Positions 43,088 to 54,606 are shown, numbered from the stretch's first letter. The stretch is 64,000 bases of DNA from Symbiodinium natans (GCA_905221605.1 CAJNDS010002235.1:481343-545342); one strand, 5' to 3'. Program-made: numbers and translations. The notes: generated from the letters alone by a model not told the origin.

Positions 43088-43705
43088 CTGGCAGTTATGC
43101 GGGTGTACACTCTGAAGGTTTAGGCTTAAGGGTCTAGAGTTTGGGGTTTAAGGTTTAGGGTTTAGGCTTAAGGGTTTAGGTTTTTGGGTTTAAGGTTTAG
43201 GGTTTAGGGTTTAATTCGGGCTAAGGCTATGCCAACAGCCGCAAGATTTAGGGGTCCCGGGGGGGGGGGGGGGGGGGGGGCACTCAGCAGACACTGCCCC
43301 CAAGCCCCACGAGCAGCGTTTAGGGTTTCGCAAGGGTTTGGGGTTAAGGGGATAAACCCTAAACCCCAAACCCTAAACCCTCAACCCTAAAGGGACCTTC
43401 AAGGATGTTCTGCGCAGTTTGGCTATACTCCCCTTAGCACCTTCATAAAAATATAATTTTCAATATCCTCTTGGGTTTTATATAAACAAGAATAAAGAAA
43501 TAATAATTCAAAGGGGGATATGAAGTAGAGTATATATTTCTTGTACTCCCAAAAGGACACCAAGTATATACACTCGCCAACATTAAAACGAAACCTTATA
43601 TGCACTCACCAAAAACAGCAATATAAACCCTAAACCCTAAACCCTAAACCCTAAACCCTAAACCCTAAACCCTAAACCGCTTCATATGGTTCGCGGGGTG
43701 CCGGC

Positions 43706-43759
43706 CTTCCGCTTGGCTTCCTCCGCCTCTTCCACGGCCTTCCGCTCTTCGGCCAGGGC
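43706..43759 (-). CDS. mini-exon 34 (type D; start of higher-order copy 4)
   Basis: Encodes ALAEERKAVEEAEEAKRK. GAG acceptor, GCCGGC donor. TTTAGGG (43856-43925) lies above it. Confidence 0.75.
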
Positions 43760-44244
43760 CTCTGGCCAAGGATGCAACCCTGTCCTTTGTCTTCTGTGTG
43801 TGTGTTTTTTTTTTTGGGGGGGGGTTTTGGCGGGGGGGGCTATGCAAATGAGCTGTTTAGGGTTTAGGGTTTAGGGTTTAGGGTTTGGGTTTAGGGTTTA
43901 GGGTTTAGGGCTTAGGGTTTAGGATGCTGAACCTCGGTTGCACGGTTACCCCAGAATGAAAAAGGGCTTCTAAAGGGGACCTAGAACCCTAAGGTTACTA
44001 GCCTGGAACCGGGGTACTCTCTTTTCTTTTCAGACCCGGTTTTTTGCCAAAATTTTACGAGGCGTACATTTGACTCATGTAAAGGGGTCTAGGATTTCAG
44101 GGCTACGCCCGGATTTTGCTCCGCGCAAATCAGGCATGCTCCGGGCCCCAACACTACCCGGACTGTGGTCCCATGCATGTACCAGGAATATACTGGGGGC
44201 CTTGACGGGGGCTCCTCTGTAGTAGCTTTAGGACCAAGGACATA

Positions 44245-44357
44245 ACCCAGAGGGTCCATTTGTATTACTATTATGGAATTAGGTACCCAAAAACCATACT
44301 GAATAGGGTTTAGGGGTACCTAATTCCATAATAGTACTACAAATGGACCCTCTGGGT
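44245..44357. mobile_element. 113-bp foldback element with near-perfect 44-bp arms
   Basis: Left arm 44245-44288 (begins ACCCAGAGGGTCCATTTG) and right arm 44314-44357 are inverted copies differing at one position by eye; the loop is 25 bp. It contains no ORF. The near-identity implies recent origin or gene conversion. Confidence 0.8.
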
Positions 44358-44401
44358 AAGATATAAGTACATGGACCCTCAGGGCTGGGTCCCGGCGAGG
44401 C

Positions 44402-44455
44402 CTTGTTTTTGGCCTCTGTGGCCTGTCGCAGGAACTGCTCTTGCTCTTCGCGGGC
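44402..44455 (-). CDS. mini-exon 35 (type A)
   Basis: Encodes AREEQEQFLRQATEAKNK. AAG acceptor, GCCTCG donor. The 850 bp above is mostly unique with no gene, then CCCTAAA (45203-45275). Confidence 0.75.
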
Positions 44456-45304
44456 CTTGTGTCGCGGAGGAAGCTTGAACTAACAATGGCTAGGCAGCTG
44501 GCTTCCAAGATCTGGAAAGCTCTATTGGCTGGCTTCCGAAAATCAGGGTGTCCTTTTGGCACTTTAGGGGGTCCTTTCAAAGGATTCCTGCATAATTGGG
44601 GGGATAAAAGAGGTAGCCTACATCCTTATAGAGAAGGCCCAAACTGAACTAACCCTGAGTCCTCAATCCATGGCTGTCTCCATGAGATTGGCATGACAAT
44701 GGACCCTAATCCCTGAACCCTTGGCTGCACTTAGGAGGGTGGCAAAAAATTAAACTTGTAGCTGCCTTAATAAGAAACCCAATAAACCCCAAAAAAGGTA
44801 AGGATCTAAAGTTACAGTAAAGTACCACAAAGCAATGGACCCTACTCCCTGAACCCAGACGCTTTCGTTTCACATGGGCGGTCGTTGGATGGCGGGCTCT
44901 GGAAAATCGGGTGCAGGGTGTCCCAAAAAGCCGTTTAAGAGGCAAAACCTACTACCCTTTTTTAGGACATGTAGGTGGCTCTTGGTAGAGGTGTAGAGTC
45001 TACAGTCCAGGCGGTAGTTTGAAAGAGCGTGGTCCACATACAACGGCAGCTACTTGGAAATTCAGGGAATAGCCCAAAATCCTGACCTCTAAACCCAAGA
45101 GCCCAACATGAGCTGAAGCTTTCTGCCCGGGTTGTTCCTCTGAAACAGCAGCCTGAAACACTCAATCCACGTGGCACTTACTGCCGCTGCGCGGCGAGAC
45201 GCCCTAAACCCTAAACCCTAAACCCTAAACCCTAAACCCTAAGCCCTGAACCCTGAACCCTGAACCCTAAACCCCAAAATCCCAAACCCCAAGCCCAACC
45301 CGGC

Positions 45305-45358
45305 CTTCTTCTTCGCTTCCTCGGCTTCCTCAATGGCCCTCTGACCCTCCTCCAGGGC
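45305..45358 (-). CDS. mini-exon 36 (type E)
   Basis: Encodes ALEEGQRAIEEAEEAKKK. AAG acceptor, GCCGGG donor. Above: G-rich tract (45420-45432), heptamers (45665-45710), three direct repeats (45923-46043). Confidence 0.75.
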
Positions 45359-45922
45359 CTTCGGGTGGACGCTTGAGGATTTTGGCTTTTTGGTTTTGTG
45401 TGTGTTTTTGTGAGGGTTTTGGGGGGGGGGGGTGTCTTGAGAGGGTGTTGAGGCCTGTTTGAAGGTTTTGAGGGTTTCCTGCGGGTTTTCAGGGTTTGTT
45501 GAGGGAATTGAGGGTTTTTGGGGTTCTCAGGGTGTTGGGGGTTTTGGGGGCTGAGGGTCCTGCACCACAAGCAGCCCAACAGCTACCAGAGAAGGGGACA
45601 TGCACCAAAGACTTACGGCAGCTTCCAATTTTTTTTGAGAGAAGAAAGGACTGGTTGAGAGCTACGGTTTACGGTTTAGGGTTTAGGGCTTCGGGTTTAG
45701 GGTTTAGGGTGGCCGACTGCAGAAGCAGATTTGCCCCTCCCCCCTGGGACTTTGTTTTACTTAGGGGGATTGGGGACAACTGCATTGCCAGTGCGCATTA
45801 GGGCTTAGGGTATGGGATTCCACGCCCTAAAACCTAAACCCTGAACTGGCCCGAAACCCCTGAACCCTCAAGACAAATAATATAGAAATTGTATGTGATA
45901 TCATTCTGAATTTCCCAACTAA

Positions 45923-46043
45923 ACAGCTGACAAGCCGAGTTTAAGTAAATTACTCCAAAGCGGTTGCTTATTTAAACAGCGCACAAGCCGAGTTTAAGCA
46001 AATTGCATTTCCGAACTAAATAGCTGAAAAGCCGGTTTTAAGC
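45923..46043. repeat. three imperfect direct repeats
   Basis: Segments containing CAAGCCGAGTTTAAG (about 45931, 45986) and AAAGCCGGTTTTAAG (about 46028) recur every 40-55 bp. Confidence 0.6.
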
Positions 46044-46054
46044 AAATAAATGCA

Positions 46055-46195
46055 AAGCTAAACCCTAAACCCTAAACCCTAAACTCTAAACCCTAAACCC
46101 TAAACCCTAAACCCTAAACCCTAAACCCTAAACCCTAAACCTAAACCCTAAACTTTAAACCCTAAACCCTAAATCCGAAACCCTAAACCCCAACT
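46055..46195. repeat. CCCTAAA array
   Basis: About 19 heptamers with a few variants, on the donor side of mini-exon 37. Confidence 0.95.
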
Positions 46196-46209
46196 CCGCC
46201 ATCTCCGGC

Positions 46210-46263
46210 CTTCTTTTTGGCCTCCTCAGCCTCCCGCAAGATTTGCTCTTGCTCTTGGCGTGC
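46210..46263 (-). CDS. mini-exon 37 (type B)
   Basis: Encodes ARQEQEQILREAEEAKKK. GAG acceptor, GCCGGA donor. It is sandwiched between a CCCTAAA array below and a TTTAGGG array (46278-46455) above, an inverted pair around the exon. Confidence 0.75.
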
Positions 46264-46277
46264 CTCTGCTGCTGCAG

Positions 46278-46455
46278 GGTTTAGGGTTTAGGGTTTAGGA
46301 TTAGGGTTTAGGGTTTAGGGTTTAGGGTTTAGGGTTTAGGGTTTAGGGTTTAGGGTTTAGGGTTTGGTTTGGGGTTTGGGGTTTGGGGTTTAGGATTTAG
46401 GGTTTAGAGTTTGGGGCTTAGGGTTTAGGGTTTAGGGCTTAGGGTTTAGGGCTAC
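46278..46455. repeat. TTTAGGG array
   Basis: About 24 heptamers including TTTGGGG and CTTAGGG variants. Confidence 0.95.
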
Positions 46456-46983
46456 CTGCAGTGAGTTTGTGATTTAAAAAGTCAAGGGAAAGTACCTCAA
46501 GTATTGGGCCTGTTGCCCTTGTCAAAGTGCATGCAGGTTACTCAAGGCAAACCCTCTATACCCTCAACCCTAGGCCCTCTACTAGTCATCCGAAGCCGAT
46601 GGCATTTTAAGGGTCCGCTAGGACACACTTTAGCTAGGATTTAGGGGTTTAGGTTTGAGGGCGCACAATGCCGTGTTTAGCCTGTGGTCTTATCCATATA
46701 CTAGGCTGGGGGTTGATTTGGCTCGGGGCTGGTCTTTCGGGCCGTTTAAGGCTCGGGGTTTGAACCCGAAATCCTAAATCCTCAACCCCGAAAACTAATC
46801 CTGAAACCCTGAACCGACATGCCCAGTGCTTGTAAGGTTACCTGTTCCGGGTTCGAAGTCCAAAATCCGCGCTTCGTTGTATGGTTTAGGGTTTCGGGTT
46901 CAAGGTTTAGGGTTCAGGGTTTAGGGTTTGGGGGTTTAGGGTTTAGGGTTTAGGGTTTAGGGCTTGGGGTCGAAAGAAGGCGC

Positions 46984-47037
46984 CTTCATCTTGGCCTCCT
47001 CCGATTCTTGAAGCGCGCGCTGCTCCTCGGCCAGTGC
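46984..47037 (-). CDS. mini-exon 38 (type G)
   Basis: Encodes ALAEEQRALQESEEAKMK. Donor GCGCCT. The 334-bp intron above has scattered heptamers. Confidence 0.75.
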
Positions 47038-47371
47038 CTGGCAGTGTCCCTGAGTCCCCAAGAGTTTAGGCTTTCGGGTTTAGGGATTATATAGGGTTTA
47101 GGTTCAAGCGTTAAGGGTTTGGGGTTAGCTACACACACATCTGAGAGCTCCCAATGTAGTTCCACTATCCAAGGCCCCTGGACGCTAGACCCTCGCCTTG
47201 AAGTTCCATGGGTTGCAAGGCAATGAGGGTTTAGGGTTTAGGGTCTAGGGTCTAAGGTTTAGGGTTTTAGGGTCACTCCTATTTGGGGTCTAAGGGCGCA
47301 AGTTAAAATAAAGAAGAGAAAAAACCTCAACCCTAAACCCCAAGTAGCCCCCAGCAGGCCACCCACAGGGC

Positions 47372-47425
47372 CTTCTTCTTCGCCTCATCGGCCTCCAGGA
47401 GGAACTTCTCACGCTCCTGCCGCGC
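47372..47425 (-). CDS. mini-exon 39 (type A variant; end of higher-order copy 4)
   Basis: Encodes ARQEREKFLLEADEAKKK. Donor GCCCTG. Above: TTTAGGGG-type tract (47491-47630), about 500 bp unique, and a short coding-like plus-strand stretch (48140-48265). Confidence 0.75.
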
Positions 47426-48139
47426 CTGGCAAGGCTAGCCGGGTAGGCGCTCCGTGAAGCCCCAAGGATCCACTGACAGCTACCTAAGAGGGTTTAGGGG
47501 TTGGGGGTTTTGGGGGGTTAGGGGGTTGGGGCTTTAGGGGTTTAGGGGTTTGGGGGTTTGGGGGTGTAGGGGTTTAGGGGGTTTAGGGTTTGGGGGTTTG
47601 GGGGTCTACGGGTCTAGGCGGTCTAGGGTCTAAGGACCCATGTGCCTGTATAGCACATACTTGCGCCCTACGTAGGAACCCCTGTAAGGCCTGAGTTTAT
47701 ACGATGTAGGCACGTGGATCCTTAGGGGCCGCGTAGACTCAGCATGCCCATATGCTCAATTCAGCACGAGCCGGCTCTCAGTCCCTCCCGCTCTTGACAG
47801 CCCCAGGAGACATCCTTGGACTCTGTTTGAGGCTCTTAATTTGAGGCTTAGTGGTCGATCCTCCGAATGCTTGCAAGCGAACACATGCAAGCACATGGCT
47901 TTGGGCTTACAGAGCTTCGTTTGTAGGGTTTTTAGGGGATTCGTGGCAACCCTGGGTTTCCTGCATTGCCACTGTGGATCCGGCTTGTGATGCAAAAGGT
48001 ACTCCCTCTAAGCATCTTCATGCAGGTATCAACAAGATTGGATTAGGGTATTGATGACTTGGGGTTTAGGTAGAAGGTTCGGGGTTTCTCACAACCGAAA
48101 ATGCTGAATCGCTTAGGGTTTAGGGTTTAGGGTTTAGGG

Positions 48140-48265
48140 ATGGAAGAGAGGGCCGATACTCTGCGAATGCTTCGCGCGGATGTGGACTTTGATGAAACGG
48201 AGACCTCTCTTAAAGTCGTACCAGAAGCGCTTCACAATGCAGGCCCTGCCAGATGGATGGCACAG
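48140..48265 (+). other. short coding-like stretch, unknown
   Basis: A plus frame reads MEERADTLRMLRADVDFDET then ETSLKVVPEALHNAG before entering TTTAGGG repeats. Composition looks protein-like, but no splice sites or homologue are recognised. It may be a gene fragment. Confidence 0.25.
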
Positions 48266-48791
48266 GGTCTAGGGGGTTTAGGGTTTAGGGTTTGGGGTTT
48301 GGAGTTTGGCGTTTGGGGTTTGGGACTTGGGGTTTTGGAAGGGCTCGCTGGCGCCAGCGGCACCCCCAAGCCGCTCGCCCTGCGTAAGCGCACTTACCAA
48401 ACCCCCACTGGCGCTCCTAAATCTCGACCCTGGCGGGTTTGGGGCTTTATCTACCCCCATCTAAACTTTAAACAATAAACTCAAAGCCCCAAACTCCGGG
48501 GCAAGAACTTGTTCTATTCCTGCAGGGCTTGGGATTAACCGGTTGACTTCAGGCTTTGGGGCAGTGCCCTGCCGGATGCATTTTTGAGGTTTTGTTTTTC
48601 CGGAGAGCCCTGACGTGAGATCTTTAAAATGATAGGGCGCTCCCAGCTGTTTGGACCCGAATCCTGCGGGTTTAGGGATTAGGGTTTAGGGTTTGGGGTT
48701 GAGGGCTGAGGGTTGAGGGCTGAGGGCTGAGGGTTGAGGGTTTAGGGTTTGGGGTGAGAGTCTCGGAATTTGTCTGAAAATCTCAGCAGGC

Positions 48792-48845
48792 CTTGTTCAT
48801 TGCTGCTTCAGCTTCTTCGGCGGCTCTCTGTTGCTCTTCTTGGGC
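48792..48845 (-). CDS. mini-exon 40 (type F, divergent)
   Basis: Encodes AQEEQQRAAEEAEAAMNK. Donor GCCTGC. Above: a 59-bp tandem duplication (48893-49000), a family D foldback, and CCCTAAA-like words (49930-50115). Confidence 0.7.
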
Positions 48846-48892
48846 CTGGCGATCAAGCAACTCTTATTCTTAGTAGCCCAGGAACCATAACA

Positions 48893-49000
48893 AGGGCACC
48901 CTTTTTGGGGGTGGTTACTTTATAAGGGAACCCATAACCAGAGAAGGGTAAAGGGCACCCTTTTTGGGGGTGGTTACTTTATAAGGGAACCCATAACCAA
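48893..49000. repeat. 59-bp direct tandem duplication
   Basis: The segment containing GGGCACCCTTTTTGGGGGTG occurs twice at a 59-bp offset, nearly identical. Confidence 0.85.
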
Positions 49001-49432
49001 CAAAGAGTAGAGGGTACCACTGGGCTGCCAAGCATTGGCATTTTCCCATAATCTGGGTCCTCCGAATATCCCCCCAAATACGATATCTTCATAGGAACCC
49101 CTAACATGGGTATGTCTTGTTTTCCGGCAAGCCACATTCTGGAATTTTGGCAACGTTCATTGGTACCTCTAAGATTCCAACTGTCATATGCCCACTTCGT
49201 GCCTCGCTCGAACTCTTCAAGCCCCGAAGGGAAACAACATCCCAACCACCAAGGACCTAGTGGATATAAGAATCCAGAACCTACGTAACTTGGGTTCTAG
49301 GACTTAAGGTTATGTCTTGATGAAGATGAGGTGCACTACAGGGCAACGCCCGCCAAGCCAAAAGCTAACTGACCCAGAGCCCCTAAACCCGAAGCCCGCA
49401 ATACTAAACCCCAAGACCCAAGCCCTAAACTT

Positions 49433-49535
49433 GGGATGTTCCAGCTTATAACCCACACTAACAGTCCCTCATAGGGATAGTAGTGCCCCTATCATATTCC
49501 CGATGAAGGACTGCTAGTATAAGGGCGAACATGCC
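49433..49535. mobile_element. foldback element family D, copy 2
   Basis: Begins GGGATGTTCCAGCTTATAAC and ends GTATAAGGGCGAACATGCC, with an internal AACAGTCC / GGACTG inverted pair. Confidence 0.65.
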
Positions 49536-50153
49536 AAAAGCCCTAAACCCAAAAACCTTTATATATATATATATGTTTAGGGTTCAGGGTTTGGGGTTAA
49601 GGGTTTAGGGTTTAGGGCTTAGGGTTTAGGGTATATCGAGTTTTTTCTTGTCATAGGCCGACGGCCGTCTCGGCCTTACCATTAGGAACCCGGGTTGGTC
49701 CTTTAAGGGTTAATTTAGGGTTTCAGGGTTTAACAGGGCGTAGGAGATAAATTATGGTTTCAGGGTTTAGGGCGGTTCACCTAGGGTTTCAGGTTTTAGG
49801 GCCTAAGCTTTAGGTACTGTGAGGGGATCAGCGGTAGAGAGGCAAGGAGTTCAGGGGTTTTTGGGCTGGGGGGGCGCCGTATGTAGCATTTCTAGACTCC
49901 AAAAAATCAAGCCAAAGTAACTGCCAGCAATACCCTCAAAGCCCTAACATGCCCTACACCCTAAGCCCCAAGCCCTAAATCCTAGGCCCTGAGCCTTATA
50001 ACCTCGAAGCCCTAAGCCCTAAACCCTAAACACTAAGCCCATGAACCCTCAACCCTAAACCTTATAACTCTAAACCCTAAACCCTAAACCCTAAACACTA
50101 AACCCTAAACCCTACAGGCCTCATAACCCGAAACTCTCAACGAGCTGCCCAGC

Positions 50154-50207
50154 CTTGCGCTTCGCTTCGGCGGCTCCGTCGGCAGCTTTCTGCTGCTCTG
50201 CCAGGGC
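50154..50207 (-). CDS. mini-exon 41 (type F)
   Basis: Encodes ALAEQQKAADGAAEAKRK; a Gly replaces Glu at position 11. Donor GCTGGG. The intron above is 1.6 kb. Confidence 0.75.
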
Positions 50208-50620
50208 CTGACAACGGCAGGCCAATTGCCGACGCCCTTTACGACTCCTAAACCCTAAACCCTAAACCCTAATGTTAACCTCACATCTATAAATGGGGTG
50301 GCAACTGTAATATTCGCCGGGCCAGAGGGGCTCAGCCGAAGACTACTTTCCATTACGGGAGGTTTTCGGGCCGATGTGTGTAAACAAGTCTATATATAGG
50401 GGGGGTCCGGTGAAAATAATCATGGGGTGACAACAGTAATATTTGGCCGGCCAGGAATCAGAAATTTTACTTGCAGAGAAGACTTTTCGAGCTCCGCAGA
50501 ACCCTTCGAGACCAAGCACAGCAGACCCTGACAGCTAACCCCCCCAAGACCCCCAGAATCCGCATTATTGGCACCCACTCGTTTTTTTCTACCCCTCCAA
50601 ACCCCGGGGACCAAAACAAG

Positions 50621-50622
50621 TT

Positions 50623-50656
<34 letters not shown>

Positions 50657-50798
50657 TAAAGCGACGTTAACATTAAACCCTAAACCCTAAACCCTAAACC
50701 CTAAACCCTAAACCCTAAACCCTAAACCCTAAACCCTAAACCCTAAACCCTAAACCCTAAACCCTAAACTAAACCCTAAACCCTAAACCCTAAACCTT
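50621..50798. repeat. T/G homopolymers and CCCTAAA array
   Basis: 12 T then 20 G (50621-50652), then about 17 CCCTAAA heptamers (50673-50798). Confidence 0.95.
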
Positions 50799-50799
50799 C

Positions 50800-51743
50800 G
50801 AATCACACTCGTCACAAAGACAAATGTTCTAGTGTCCAGGGTTTGTGGCCTGGACCCTTTTGCTTGCTTCCTTAGAAACATGTGTCACTTCTGTTTAACC
50901 AACCACCCAGAGGAAGATTGCTCGTTTGGTACGTGATTGCTTTTATCTTCATTACTTTTACATTTGCTTGTATTATGAATATTTTTCATTATGACTATTG
51001 TGGTTCTAACGTGAACCCTAAACCCTCAACCCTGAACCCTAATTAAACACTAAACCCTAACTGAATTCCGCAGGCCCTTCATGTAGAAGTGATCTACCTG
51101 GGTTTATGCAGGTAGGAAGAGAGGTTTAGGGTTTAGGGGTTTAGGGTTTAGGGTCTAGAGAGTATAGGATGGAGGGCGCAGCTAGGTTTCAGGGTTTCAG
51201 CTTTGGAGCTGTTTGTGAAGGCGCCACGGGAAGGTCCACCCAGCATAGAGTGGCAGCAATATCTGCATGTCTCCAGCGTGACTATACTAGGTCCAGCATG
51301 ACGCCGCTAGAAACCCTAAACCCTAAGCATTACAACACAGCCGCAACACCAAGCTGGACCAAGCTTGGACTTCCGTCCTTTCTTGCGGCTGGCCTCTAAG
51401 ATCACATGAGTTGAAGGACCGAGACTTGTGGCTTGGAGGCTTCGGGGGCTTGGGGCGGAGGATCTCAGACGCATCCTCCTTCTCAGACCCCAGAGATCAG
51501 CCAGACGGCGTTCAACCTAAGCCCTCTGTGCTAGCCGTTCCCCCAGTACACCGAAAGCAGGTGGTGTACGAGAATGTTCTGCCATGTCCAGACGGACCTT
51601 GCCCATCCACTGCCATCAAAATGTTCCCCGAAACCCGATGCGAAAGCCCTAAGCCCGACATTCTAAACCATAAACAACCTTAAACAACCCAAGGCCCTAA
51701 CCCCTCAACCCGAAACCCTAAGCTCTGAAGCCCGAATCACAGC
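50800..51743. other. unique stretch, possible coding remnants
   Basis: AT-rich unique DNA (50800-51010), then two plus frames with protein-like composition, for example VHRKQVVYENVLPCPDGPCP near 51550. No splice model or homologue was recognised. It is probably a gene fragment or chance. Confidence 0.2.
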
Positions 51744-51842
51744 TAATATAGGGGCTGAATAATTTAAAGGGTGTTTTGGGGGTACTATAATCATAAAGGG
51801 ACCATAAGGAAGTACTAGTAGTAATTATTCCGACCCGGACCC
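51744..51842. mobile_element. interspersed element family B, copy 4 (inverted)
   Basis: Reverse-oriented relative to 22561: starts CTAATATAGGGGCTGAATAA and ends GTAATTATTCCGACCCGGAC. It abuts mini-exon 42 within 3 nt, so its edge may supply the intron start. Confidence 0.6.
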
Positions 51843-51845
51843 CGC

Positions 51846-51899
51846 CTGCTTCTTTGCTTCCTCCGCCTCACTGAGGAACCTCTCATGCTCTTCGCGGGC
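51846..51899 (-). CDS. mini-exon 42 (type A)
   Basis: Encodes AREEHERFLSEAEEAKKQ. Donor GCGGGG. Above: TTTGGGG/TTTAGGG mixture (51930-52145), 500 bp unique, CCCTAAA (52667-52778). Confidence 0.75.
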
Positions 51900-52666
51900 C
51901 TGCGTTTTAAGTAGCGAAGGGCTTGAGGGTTCAGGGTTTGGGGTTTGGGGAGGGTTTAGGGATTGGGGTTTAGGGTGTAGCGTTGGGGTTTAGGGATGTA
52001 TAAGGGTTTGGGGTTTAGGGTGTAGGGTTTGGGGTTCAGGGTCTAGGGCTTGGGGTGTAGGGTTTAGGGTTTAAGGTTTGGGGCTTGGGGTTTAGGGTTT
52101 GCGGTTTGGGGCTTAAGGTTTGGGGTTAGGATCTGGGGTTAAGGGCTTAAGGCTCCTGCACCTTCTTGACGCCTGAAGCCTTTGCAAGACCCAGGAGGGG
52201 TATAAGTCCTAAGTTCTCAGAAGCTCTATATAAACTTCCAGAACTCTGGGGTGTGCCTCGACCTAAACCCTAAACCCTAAACTCTAGAACCCTAAACCGT
52301 TTGGGCTACAGACGTTGAGATGCGGACTTGTACCTGAGGAACCTCGAAATTCGAAAGGAGCCCTTCATCAGATAACCCACCCAAACTCAACACCCTAATT
52401 GCCTCCAGCCCGGAACCCTTTCAGCCCCGAAATCTAGGGTTACCTCACAAAAAGAGACCCGTACTTCAAACAACCCAAACTAAACCCTGAACATTGCAAA
52501 CTTGACCCCTTGCCAATCTCAAGCCCTGAGACCTTACAGCATCATCAACCTTTTCGCGTGTTTACGAATGGTTCATGCACGCATGAGGCAGACCTCTTTC
52601 CTCCTTGCACTTTGTTTTGCCCAGTATGCAAAACGATCAGTCACCTTTAAGGCGGAAAAATTCCTA

Positions 52667-52778
52667 AACCCCCTAAACCCTAAACCCTAAACCCTAAACC
52701 CTAAACCCTAAACCCTAAACCCTAAACCCTAAACCCTAAACCCTAAACCCTAATTAAACGCTAAACCCTAAACCCTCC
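52667..52778. repeat. CCCTAAA array
   Basis: About 15 heptamers ending just below mini-exon 43. Confidence 0.95.
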
Positions 52779-52803
52779 CGCATCCCGAAGCGCGCTTGCC
52801 CAC

Positions 52804-52857
52804 CTTGATCTTCGCTTGCTCAGCGGCCTCAGCGGCTTCCCGTTGCTCTGCCAAGGC
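52804..52857 (-). CDS. mini-exon 43 (type F, divergent), GT donor
   Basis: Encodes ALAEQREAAEAAEQAKIK. It is the only unit followed by a canonical GT donor (GTGGGC). The intron above is just 143 nt with TTTAGGG words. Confidence 0.75.
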
Positions 52858-53000
52858 CTGGGCCAAAGTTTAGGGTTTAGGGTTTAAGGTTTAGGGTTCA
52901 GGGTTAGGGAAACTACCCTTAAGCCTACGTCTAGAACTTCATTCGGAAAGTTGATGGTGTACGCTCCCGTTACCCAGAATATCCTTTCCTAAAGGCCTGC

Positions 53001-53054
53001 CTTCTGCTTGAGCTCTTCGGCCTCGCGAAGGATCTTCTCTTGCTCTTCACGAGC
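53001..53054 (-). CDS. mini-exon 44 (type A/B)
   Basis: Encodes AREEQEKILREAEELKQK. Donor GCAGGC. Above: C homopolymer (about 53091-53104), TTTAGGG (53245-53310), G homopolymers (53657-53694). Confidence 0.75.
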
Positions 53055-53656
53055 CTGCTGCGCAGTAGCCCCTTCCACCTAATATGAATACCCCCCCCCC
53101 CCCCGCCCAATATGGAAAAACAAATCTGGCCCAAAATCCCGATCCCGTGCCCGTCCCTATTCAAACCTCTACAGAGAGGGGGGGAGGTTGGGGGAAGGGG
53201 GAAGCCTGATGCAGAAACTTGAACCTTTCCCTAAACCTGAACCTTTAGGGCTTAAGGTTCAGGGTTTAGGGTTTAGGGTTTAGGGTTCAGGGCTTAGGGT
53301 TTAGGGTTTAGGGATACCCGAAACCCTAAACGCTAAAGGAAAGGCTGGAAGGCTCTGGCGGTTTGGCGCTGAGCCATGCCACAACAAGGACGCGCTGGTT
53401 TTCGGACGAACGATAAGAACCCCTATCTACTACTAAAAACCCTTTGTTTTTTTATACAAGGGGGGTGACCCTTTTATATTAGGGTAATCCCTTCTTACCC
53501 GCTCAGGAGTGACTAAGTGAAAAGCGACTGCCACCTGGGCGGGGAGTTGGTAGCCATGCCCGATACGTCATGGCCCCCTCCGGTTGGAGTTCAGGCTGGC
53601 CGCGCCGCCGAACAGGTTCCGAAAACGTCATCACTCGAGGCACAATGGGAAGCCTT

Positions 53657-53694
53657 GGGGGGGGGGGGGGGGGGGGGGGGGGGCGGGGGGGGGG
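53657..53694. repeat. G homopolymer
   Basis: 27 G, one C, then 10 G. Poly-Gly frames across it are artefacts. Confidence 0.9.
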
Positions 53695-54002
53695 CCGGTT
53701 CCTCTGTGCCTGCAGAGGTCATATATGCAGCCTTACATCCGAAGCGTTTTGGGACACAGCACAAAGCAGTGACGAATCACGTGTTCACAAGTCAACATCG
53801 AAGTTGCAGCTTCTTTTCGAGCTGCTTGCCGTTTAGCTCAGGAATTCGCATGATAAGCTCCGCACTGTAGACGCTTTGGGGCCCAGGGTTTATCAGGTTG
53901 ATAAGCGCTTTAGGTAGAACTCTACACACCAAAACCCCAAACCCCTGAACCCTAAACCCTAAACCCCTCTTTACCCTGAGCATCCGTTTCCCAAAGCCTT
54001 GC

Positions 54003-54056
54003 CTTCTTTTTTGTCTCTTCAGCCTCTCGCAGGAACCTCTCTTGCTCTTCACGCGC
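54003..54056 (-). CDS. mini-exon 45 (type A)
   Basis: Encodes AREEQERFLREAEETKKK. Donor GCAAGG. The intron above includes an inverted family B element (54340-54432), a hairpin (54529-54603) and CCCTAAA (54607-54700). Confidence 0.75.
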
Positions 54057-54528
54057 CTGAATGAGGATTCTGGAGGGTCCGAGCGGGGTTTGGGACGACG
54101 TGTTTAGGGGTTACCCTAAATCCTGAACCCTAAGTGGCTTTTGAATTCCGGGTCTGGCTGCCCCGCAGCCCCAGCTCCTCCCTGCGGATTTCCCACCTAT
54201 ATAGTAACTTTGGGGCCCAAATATGAGGATACCCCGTACCCTAGCAAACCCAAGGAAACAATTTAGGTTGATGGCGCTAGCAACGGACCCTCCTAAAGCC
54301 CTAAGCCCTACACCCACAACCTCAATTCGAGCAAAAGGGCAATATTGGGGCCTTAATCACTTGAATATGGTTCTGAGGGGTTACTATAGTATAGCTACCA
54401 AAAAAGGACCATAAGGGAATACTCTTAGAAATTATCCCTCAACCCCAAACCCTAAACCCTATAAACCCTAAACCCTATATAAACCCCAAACCCTACCGAC
54501 CCCTAAGCATTCTTGGCATGTCTTTCGC

Positions 54529-54603
54529 AAGAACCCCAAAAAATAGAAAATATTCCTTATTAAGGGTAAGGGATTACCTTTCTTGTATTCTTTTGGGGTT
54601 CTT
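54529..54603. mobile_element. short foldback element, copy 1
   Basis: Arms AAGAACCCCAAAA and TTTTGGGGTTCTT enclose about 50 bp. A related copy is at 58481-58565 with arms beginning GCTTAAGAACCCC. Confidence 0.65.
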
Positions 54604-54606
54604 AAG

